From contig LNAC01000009.1 in NCBI GenBank assembly GCA_002007465.1, forward strand, positions 5,897,521-5,961,520: DNA of 64,000 nucleotides, written 5' to 3'. Source of the stretch: Ailurus styani (Eukaryota > Chordata > Mammalia > Carnivora > Ailuridae). Made by a program: the position numbers and the translations under genes. Below, in pieces: positions 36,701-45,700 of this stretch (position 1 is the first letter of the stretch; each line of letters opens with the position of its first letter). The notes under the pieces are model-generated. The model saw nothing but the letters and a program-made list of their open reading frames with translations, was not told the DNA's origin and did not search any database.

Positions 36701-39700
36701 CCTCTTTGATGTTTTCTGGCATAACTTCTCATCCTACCTGGCAAGGATCCTAATCTCCCTGTCTAGCACAGATCTTTTATTCATTCGCTTTGAAGACCTA
36801 GAGCACACGGTGACCCCCCCCCAAAATCAGGACAAGTGATCTGTTGATACAACTTTTCTGGCTTATTAATTTATCATGTGAAAAATAAAGCTTAAATCAC
36901 ATTTAAATAGACATTTCAGTAATTCACCTTTATTGAACAGTTTTTAAAAATGGAAGTCATGAGATAACAGAACACCAAGAAAGAGGGGAGAAGAGGTACC
37001 CCCATCAATGAAAACTGGAGGAGATGGAATACTAACCCCCACACTTCTCTACACAGGACCAGAATGCCTCTCCTCTGTCACCCCAATGCCATAGAATAAA
37101 GACAGGCTAAGTGTTAGGCTGAGGCTATAAGTAAAATTCCAAGACCCTCAGGGCCCTTTGCACAGCTGAAGGAGAGAAGAGTCTGGATGCTGACACTCTC
37201 CCCTGGTTTTTTAATATTTCCTTTTCAGTGATGCTTACTGGCTTCAGGGTAATCTGTAAATGACAGAGTTTTGAACCTAGCTGACACTTTGTCCTGTAAA
37301 CAGAGCTATCTGATTTTGCAGATGACCGAACCCCCTCCTTTGAGCCTCTAATTTATAGTTTCCATCAAATTCCTATCTGCTGCTCCTTAATTCGGGGCCA
37401 ACTGAGTGCTTGAATTGCAGTCAGCAGGCTTTAATATTGCCAGGATTTGCAGAGCTGGTCCAGTGAGTCTGTCCTCTTTATTCACCTAGAATCCACTAGT
37501 GCAGGCTGGGGCTGTCTACAGAGTCGACCTGTGAGCTCTAGTCTCCATAGAATGATGGGTTTTCCCAGGCCCCCTGCAGGTAGGCAGGGATCATTGGCCA
37601 TGCAGGGCTCTCCATGGCTTTGAGCTTCATAAAGCACCCCATCCCACTGTATCCAGTCCCTTGAGCCCCAAGAGCAAGGCAGGGGCTAGTTAATTAGTGA
37701 GGGAATATTTATTTTTAGGAAGCCTCCTTACGGAGGAGAAGGTAGAGCTTCACTGTCCAATATACTAACTGGTAGCCTCGGGTGACTTTTTAAATTTAAT
37801 TAAAATTAAATAAAATTAAAAATTCAGTGCTAATTTGCACTAGCCATATTCCACATGCTCACTAGCCACATGTGGTTAGTACTGTATTGGATAGTGCAGA
37901 TATAGAACATCTCCATCTCAGAAAGTTCTGTTGAACAATGCTGATTCTAGAACATGTGTTAGTTCTGAGGATAAGAAATAGATTTATTGTCAGGACTTAC
38001 TACTCCATGGAAGAAGCGTATGGAATCCTTCCATGGAAAATAGGAGTTAAACTTCAACACCTTCGTTCTGATTCCATGCCCGTGTATCTAGGACCCTGTT
38101 GTGTATGGTAGAAGGAGGGGTATTGAGATGGAGATGGTGCAGACATGGTTTCTGACTCTGAGGTGAGAGCTCCTATTCTTGCCTTGGGGGATTGGGAGAC
38201 AAATAGAAACAGATAACAGTCTATAACCCAAGGGGGATACTGGTGGAGATCGAGGAGCATGTGAGGGACTGTGCAAGCGCAGCCAAGGGAGTAAGTACCT
38301 CTCGTGCATGATCAAGTCATGCTTGCCAGAGGATTAGACATTTGAGCTGCATCTTGAAGTGGGTTTTTCTTGGTAGATTACAGAGAATAGGAGGAAGGCA
38401 GGAGATAAAGTCCCAGAATTTAGAGATCCTGGATGGTTGGTTTGTGCAGGGAACCAAAAGCAACCCCATGGATTAGGGTGTAGAGAGAATTTATCTGAGA
38501 AACAAAAACGAGGGGAGAAGAATACTGGAGAAAAAGGTTTTAAAAAAGGCAGATCATGAAGGTGTTCAAATACTAGTCTAGGGGCAACTGGGTGGCTCGG
38601 TCGGTTAAGCATCCGACTCTTGATTTCAGCTCAGGTCATGGTCTCAGGGTCCTGGGACTGGGGTCCCCACTCAGCAGGGAGTCTGCTTGTCTCCTTCTCC
38701 CCCCTGCCCCGTGCTCACACGCACACGCGCACTCTCTCTCTAGAGGAAATAAATGAATCATACAAAAAGTGATTCATTAAATTCCTATCAAAAGAATTTT
38801 GATTATATTATGTAAATACTATTAAGTCATAAGATGTTTTTATGTGGAGCCGTTACATGGTCAGGTGTCATTTTATTATAATCCCTGTGTTGGGCGCCTG
38901 GGTGGCTCAGTGGTTAAAGCCGCTGCCTTCGGCTCAGGTCATGATCCCAGGGTCCTGGGATCGAGGCCCACATCGGGCTCTCTGCTCAGTAGGGAGCCTG
39001 CTTCCTCCTCTCTCCTCTCTCTCTGCCTGCCTCTCTGCCTACTTGTAATCTCTCTCTNCACCCAGGCGCCCAGGTGTCATTTTAGAATAATCCCTGTGGC
39101 TGTAAAGCTCAAGATGGATCGGCATGGACAACACTAGAGGATGGTGGCTGGGTAGGAGGTTTTTCCATAACCCTGGTAAAAGAAAAAAAGGCCTGGACAA
39201 GGCAGCAGGGACTATGGGAATAGAGAGGGCCGCACAGAGTTAAGAGATAACAAGGAGGTATATATAGTCAATGAGACTTCAGGGAGGCAGAAGTTGGGGA
39301 TGCTGCCAGGCAGGTGAGTGCGAATTCTCTTAGTCAAGATAATGGACCCTGAGAAGAACAGGCTCAGAGATGAGCCACTCTGAGTTTGCTTTGGAGTCTG
39401 TTGAGCCTGAGACACCTGAGCCTGAGAGCCCAGGAGGTCAGAGGAAAAGGAAGTATTATGAGAACCTCTGGAATCAGGTACATCGCAGTAAAGCATTCCT
39501 CACTCTGCTAGAAACCCAGAGTGTGGAGTCTGTAATTGGCCATAGCTCTTTTCTACCTTGCCTGCTCCTGCATTACTCCTACTCCCCCAAAATGCCTTTA
39601 CTTTTTCACGACTCTTGAGTGCAAGTGAGTTCCTGCTGTCATGAAAAGGCTTTTCCCTGATGATACATGACCACCTCCTTTTCTCTTCTCAAATATTGAA

Positions 39701-42700
39701 TCAAATTTATGGTACCCATTTTCCTTAATCAGGCTGTTATCAGACAGTGAGCTGGGCAAATTTGATTTAAAGCAGATTGTAGCACCAGCCAGTGACTGCT
39801 CCTGGCCCTAATCAAGACTCCTTCACTCTCAAGAGAAGATGCCTTGCACTAGATGGGCTTTAATGGGCACTTCTGTCTCATGAGCACTAGCTCCATTTCT
39901 GTCAGATCTCTGGAAGGTTGCCTCCCAGCTTCCTTGCTCACACCCTAGCTGTAAGGTTCAAGAAACAATCTTTTCTTTTTGTTGTGATAACAGGAGCAAT
40001 GATGATGATGCCGTTAATAATGATAATAGCTAACAATTATGGACTATTCATTGTGCCAAATTCCATCTTAAGTGCTTTACAGACATTATTTGTTTAGTCC
40101 TCTCCACCACCCCAAGCAACTGCACTAATGTTACCCTTGTTCCACAGATGAGGAGCATGAGGTTCAGAGAGGTGAAAAAACTCAAAGCTACAAACCTAGA
40201 AAGAGATGAAGTTGAAATTATCACCTAGATCTATTGTACTCCAAAGCCTGGAATCCTTACCATTACCCTCTACTAAATAATTTAGCCTTCTTAAAAGTTC
40301 AACTTTCTGGAATGTGTCCTAGAGTTAGTCTTACTTTCAGTCTTGGAGTGTTTACATGGGCTCTGAGGTGACAATTCCTTAAAGCTGATGACTGCTCCTG
40401 GGGGTACATGCACTTAGCTGAATGAAAAAGAGACAACTGGGCCTCTCAGCCCCCTTAATGGGACATAACTTACATAGTGTCAGTTTCAATTGCTGACTGA
40501 ATGGTCCAGTGGTTTGGGGGATCCTGGCGGGAATGTTTTCTTTGTCCCAGCATGCTTGTGTAATGGGAACCTCGAAGAAGAATGGGTGTGTTTGTCCAAT
40601 TCTCTCACTTTAAATGCTGATAATTTGCAGACAGGGAATACAGGGGCGTTAGAACTGTGGAGTGGGCAGATGTGGAGGAGGCACGGCTGCAGGAGAAAGC
40701 AGGCCCATGGAACAGAGAACAATTTGTTTATCAAGGGGTGGGATGCGGGGTGTGGAGGAAAGCTTTGCAGTCGGGCTGTGGAGACTGAGTGGGGGCTCCT
40801 GGGCTGGCTGCCAGCACCCCCACCACTGCAAGGGGTCCATGATGGTTGCCTGTCCTAGGAAATGTGGAAAAGAAGGTACGTGCTGTCCCCAAGAGAAAGG
40901 GCAGATTTGGGACAGAAGCTCACGCCAGGCACTTAGGAGCTCCTTTGTGTCCCTCACATCCAGACGCAGCCAGCAGTAAGTTCAGCACTGCTGGCTGGGG
41001 GTCTGGCTGATAACCACACACCTGCAGGTTCTGCAGTGCCAGAGGGAGCACTTGGGGCAAGCGGGTGCTGATTAAGGGAGAGAACGTTATCTTTGTTTGT
41101 TACACTGCTCGGCCGCAGACAGATGCTGGCATTGCCGCTCTGCCTGCGTCCTCATTTTTGATGCCCTACCACATTTCCTCCCCACACCACCCCTCCAGCC
41201 AGCTACTAGAGGGAATTCGCAGTCAAAACCTTTTCCCTCTCAACAACAGAAATAGTGATCAGAGTCCTGTGGTGAGGCATGCTCTTCACACACAGGCCAC
41301 CGCCTCCTGCAGGGCTCAGCAACATGGAGGCACTGCAGCAAACCCTGCTTCCGACTGACTCGGGCCCTGGGCTGAGGCGCTGTGGGAACACAGAGCTGCT
41401 GGGGTCTCCTGTGGTGGCATGAGGTAGCCTTTCCCAGTAACCAGTTAAGAATAAGACAGTTAGGGAGTGGACGGTGTAGTGCTGAGAAAGCGAGAGGTTT
41501 GGAATTAGAAAACTTGGGTTTGAACTTTGGCCCCACCCCCCCACCCCCCACCCCCACATATTTGCTGTGCAGCTTTTGGGTAGGCAGGATGCTCTTCTTT
41601 TGTTTCCTCATCCCTAACGTGCAGGTGATCTTACTTAGCTCCCAGGTTGTCAGGGAGGTAAAATGTAAGAATGCAGTAGGGACCCAGGGACCCAGTAAAT
41701 AACCTCTCTGAGCTTTGTTTCCACGTGTGAACAGAGAGGGCTCTAATACGAATTTTGTAGATTTATTGGGAGTATCCAGTGAAATAATGTGTGTAGAATA
41801 TTTAACAAAGTAACTGGCAAGTAACAAACACTCAACAAAGGGTAGAACGGTAGATAAGGTTAGTATAGTAGTTAATTCAGTATAAATTTGTCTATCAGCC
41901 AGTTTGGGGAAGCATTAAAAAAGTTGTAAAAGCCATTGGGCCAGGCACAGAGAGAAATGGAGTCAGCCCTCATTGTCCAATTCAGCGGAGAGGAAAGAGG
42001 GTCCTGATGGGGCCTTGAGGCAAAGGGGTCAGGCTCCAGATTGCAGATAGCTGCTCCTGTAGCTCCCTCTGCTGCTTGAGAAGTGCAGGTACTTCTGGCC
42101 CCAGTCAGCCCGGCGTTCCCCCCCAGGAAGAGAGCCCAGACAGCAGTAGTACCTCCCTAGGTGTTCAGGACCCCGCCCACACAGGGACTTCTTGCCTGGC
42201 ATAGGGCTGCAGTACTCAGATCTGAACATGTCACCAAGAAGTAGTCCCAGTGCTGGGCATCTTCTCTCCTTGACTGAGCTGCATCTAAGGCCTGTCTGGA
42301 ACTCTCCTTAGTCCACTCCTAGAAGGGCAGAGACTGACCCTGACCCCGGCTATTATAAACTCTTGCTTCCCCATTAAGCCTTTTTGCCTGCTTGGTTTGG
42401 TGGTATTTCCACCTCTGGTATGAAGTATTCCCCACTCTGACCCAGAGTATTAGTCCCCTAACCTGGGGCTCCTTTTTCTAAAACTCGGTCTTTCCCCAAG
42501 GAGCTTACTTCTAATGCAAAGAAAGGAGCACGGTCTGCATGGAGTCTTATCTGCTACAGTACGATGCTGCCCTTAGATATTGGAAAAACCAAGGGCTCGG
42601 GAAGTTAGCCTAGGTTCCAAGTTCTAGCTCTGTCACCAACTAGCTGTGTGCTTGTGGACCAGTCCCCTCTGCTCTTTGAACTTCAGTTTCTCATCTCTAC

Positions 42701-45700
42701 ACTGGCAATGATAATCTCATGTAGCCCACAGAGCTGAGAAAATTAAATGAGAAAGTATACATAAAGTGCCTCGCACAGAAACTGGCATAGCATGGAGGCT
42801 CAGTTAATGTTTCCCTTCCTCCCTAGCTAAAGTCAGGGATGCCAATAAAATTTTTTATTGTGGGTAACCTCAGCCCTGCTGGAAACAGTGAACCTAAAAA
42901 ATAAAATCATCAGCTTTTCCTTCACCATGGCAGAGGCGAGTCACCATGACAGCTGCCATTGAACCTGGAGGCTGCATCTCATATACAACAGTATCTCGGT
43001 GGTGTCATATTTTTCCACATTTACATTTCAGACCGCCTTTGGCCCCTATTACCCCAAGCAGGCAGGCAAGCATTATTATTCTACAAAAGAGAACCTCAAA
43101 GCTTAGAGGGGTCAAATGATTTTCCCAAGGTGTTATAGCTTTTGTATGTTGGAGCTGGATGTGAACTTAGATTTGACTGACCCCAACTGACCTTAGGAAC
43201 AGCAGCTTGTCTGAGCTGCCTTGCCTCTAGACAAACCATGGATCTATTTACCTGTCCTTCATAATGGTTCTGGATCCCATTTCCCCCAAATTCGGATTCT
43301 TTTCTACCTTAGATGCCTTAAGGAGCTGTAGGAGACCTCTGTCTTCCCTTCCTTAACCTCCATTGGTATCAGAGCCCACTCACACCTCTGTCTGTTGCCC
43401 AGATTTAGTGATGAAGGGATGGAGGTGATCGAGCGGCTCATCTACCTGTATCACAAGTTCCATCAGCTAAAGGTCAGCAATGAGGAGTATGCTTGCATGA
43501 AAGCAATTAACTTCTTAAATCAAGGTAAGTAGCTGGAGGTGAGAAAAGGGGATTTGGGCGGGGGGGCAGAGAGCATTTTCCCTCGTGTTTCCCACACCAC
43601 CTCCCACCCCTTTACCCTCAGGACTGTCACACAGAATCTATCACACGAAGTGGGTACCAATCCTAGAATGCCTGTGCTTTCCTCAGCCTGCCCCTATATA
43701 GCACAGGCATGCTTTGGATTTTTTTCTTCAAACCTAAATGCCACAGTCTCTATAACTCATAGAGGAAGGAAGAAGATTCGCTTTGTTTAGTCAGTTTTAA
43801 TGCATTTAAACACAGACATCAAGGACAGTACATGCGTCATTTAAAATATGTACCAAGTTTACCAGTGGCTGAAGAAGAGTAGGGTGACTGATGAAACTAT
43901 TGGAGATAAGACGTCTATGACAGGCTGGCAGTGGTTCTGACGGCCTCTTCAGGCCAGAGTGGGGGGTGTACGAAAACTCACACAACATGTATCAAGCATG
44001 GCTTTTAATTAGAAGAGTGCTGGATTTGGCATTTTATATGGATATTACCTGCAAAGTGGTGCTTGGTAGCTGCTAGTAACTGGAGTATGAAGGAGAATTT
44101 ATGTTCTTTTTTTTCCAAAGTAGCATGTGAGTGTTCTAGTCTCACAGTGGAACTGGGCTGTTTTGCTTCCTGTGACATTGAAATTGCTCTGTTACTGTAT
44201 TCAGTTTCCTAGACCAGAGACTTCTGATCCCCTCCTCTTGCTCACTCCTCCAGTTGCTTTTCCACTATTCATTCATTTATCTTCTCCATTCATTTATCTG
44301 CTGTTCCATGTGCCTCCCTTAGACCAGGCACTGTGTTGAACATTAAAGACATTAAATAAAATAGATCCCAGGTCCTTGGCTTCAAGATGTACACACTCTA
44401 ATGGCACTTGACACATTACTTGAGCCTCAGATTGGGGGAGATCAGCAGCAGCTACTTGGAGGAGAAATCTGAGCTGGGCCTCAAAGTCTGTGTAAGATTT
44501 ATATAGAGAATATCTATATCCTATTTTATGTATAAATTATATAGATAAGTTATATTTATATTCTGTATAAAAAGGAGTTGGTATGTGCATGTGTTTATAT
44601 ATATATATATATACACACACACATATACGTTCTATATATACACATATACATTTATGTATAAATAAACAAGAGAGAGAGAAGTCTATATAGAAAAAAGCTG
44701 GAGTGACCGCCCAGGTAGGCTAGTATGAGCAGAAGCACATTGGAGACCATGAGTGAGTATGTGCAGGTATCAGCAAACTTTGATTGGCTGCAGCAAAGGG
44801 CCAGTTTAAGATATTTTGAAGGATATATTGTGAAAGGTAGATTATTCAGTCAGTTGTTCAGAATCCACTGGTGCCTGTTTTGTGTCAAGCCCTGTGTTGG
44901 GAGCTGTGTAGGAAGCTGAGAAAGATACAGCCTAGCGCTCAAGTGTCTCAGTCTAGTAACTGTCTTTTATAATTTTTTTCCTTCTTTATCTGATTTCCCT
45001 TCCCTTATCTAGAGTTTTGTTTCTCTATGATAGAGAAAAGATCTCCTGTTGTGACAATGTTGAAAAACTTTTAATTGAAAGATGCACATATTCAAGAAGC
45101 TGGTGTTTCTTCCACAGTAGAAAGCCACTCCTTTTCCTGTGTGTTTTTTTCACAGATATCAGGGGTCTGACCAGTGCCTCACAGCTGGAACAGTTGAACA
45201 AGCGATATTGGTACATTTGCCAGGATTTCACTGAATATAAATACACACATCAGCCGAACCGCTTTCCTGACCTCATGATGTGCTTACCTGAGATTCGCTA
45301 TATTGCAGGTAACATTCTTGGTGCTGGACTTCCAAACCTTGCTTGCTTCTCTTTGCTTGTGAAAAAAAATGAGATAAGCAGTGTTTTCAAGATGTTCATT
45401 CCAGGCTCATCACCAACTGCCTAAAAGAGCTACTACCATTGCCCTCGGAAAAGTTATAATGAGAAGTTTGTGTTTTCTTTGTAGGGAAGAGAGTCTAACA
45501 TTTCCTGAGTGCCTATCATGTGCAAGGTGCTTTGTAGCCTTATGTTATTTAATCTCGGAACAAACTCTGTAAGGCTGGTTGTTGGTGATAGATAATGGTC
45601 CTTCTATGGATAGGGAAATAAGCTCAGAGTTTCTCAAATTAACTTCATTTCCTGAATATATACTTTAAAATATAGACATTAAAAGGGTGTATTTTGTGCT

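Larger units (their letters stand above)
36032..43402 (+). other. NR6A1: NR6A1 7.4 kb SINE-poor intron
   Basis: Only two can-SINE copies (38581-38757, 38892-39070) occur here, plus MIR fragments (36130-36300, 36460-36640, 39995-40270, 41450-41830, 42600-42820, 43060-43200), an L2-like stretch (38110-38550) and a hAT-like fossil (37740-37950). Long unmasked stretches (36900-37730, 40300-41440, 42000-42590, 42830-43060) are candidate regulatory sequence. Confidence 0.7.

Noticed and set aside
41240..41827. 195-residue open frame on the minus strand
   Set aside because: It runs across a MIR and a C-rich low-complexity run inside an NR6A1 intron; no domain or splice support.
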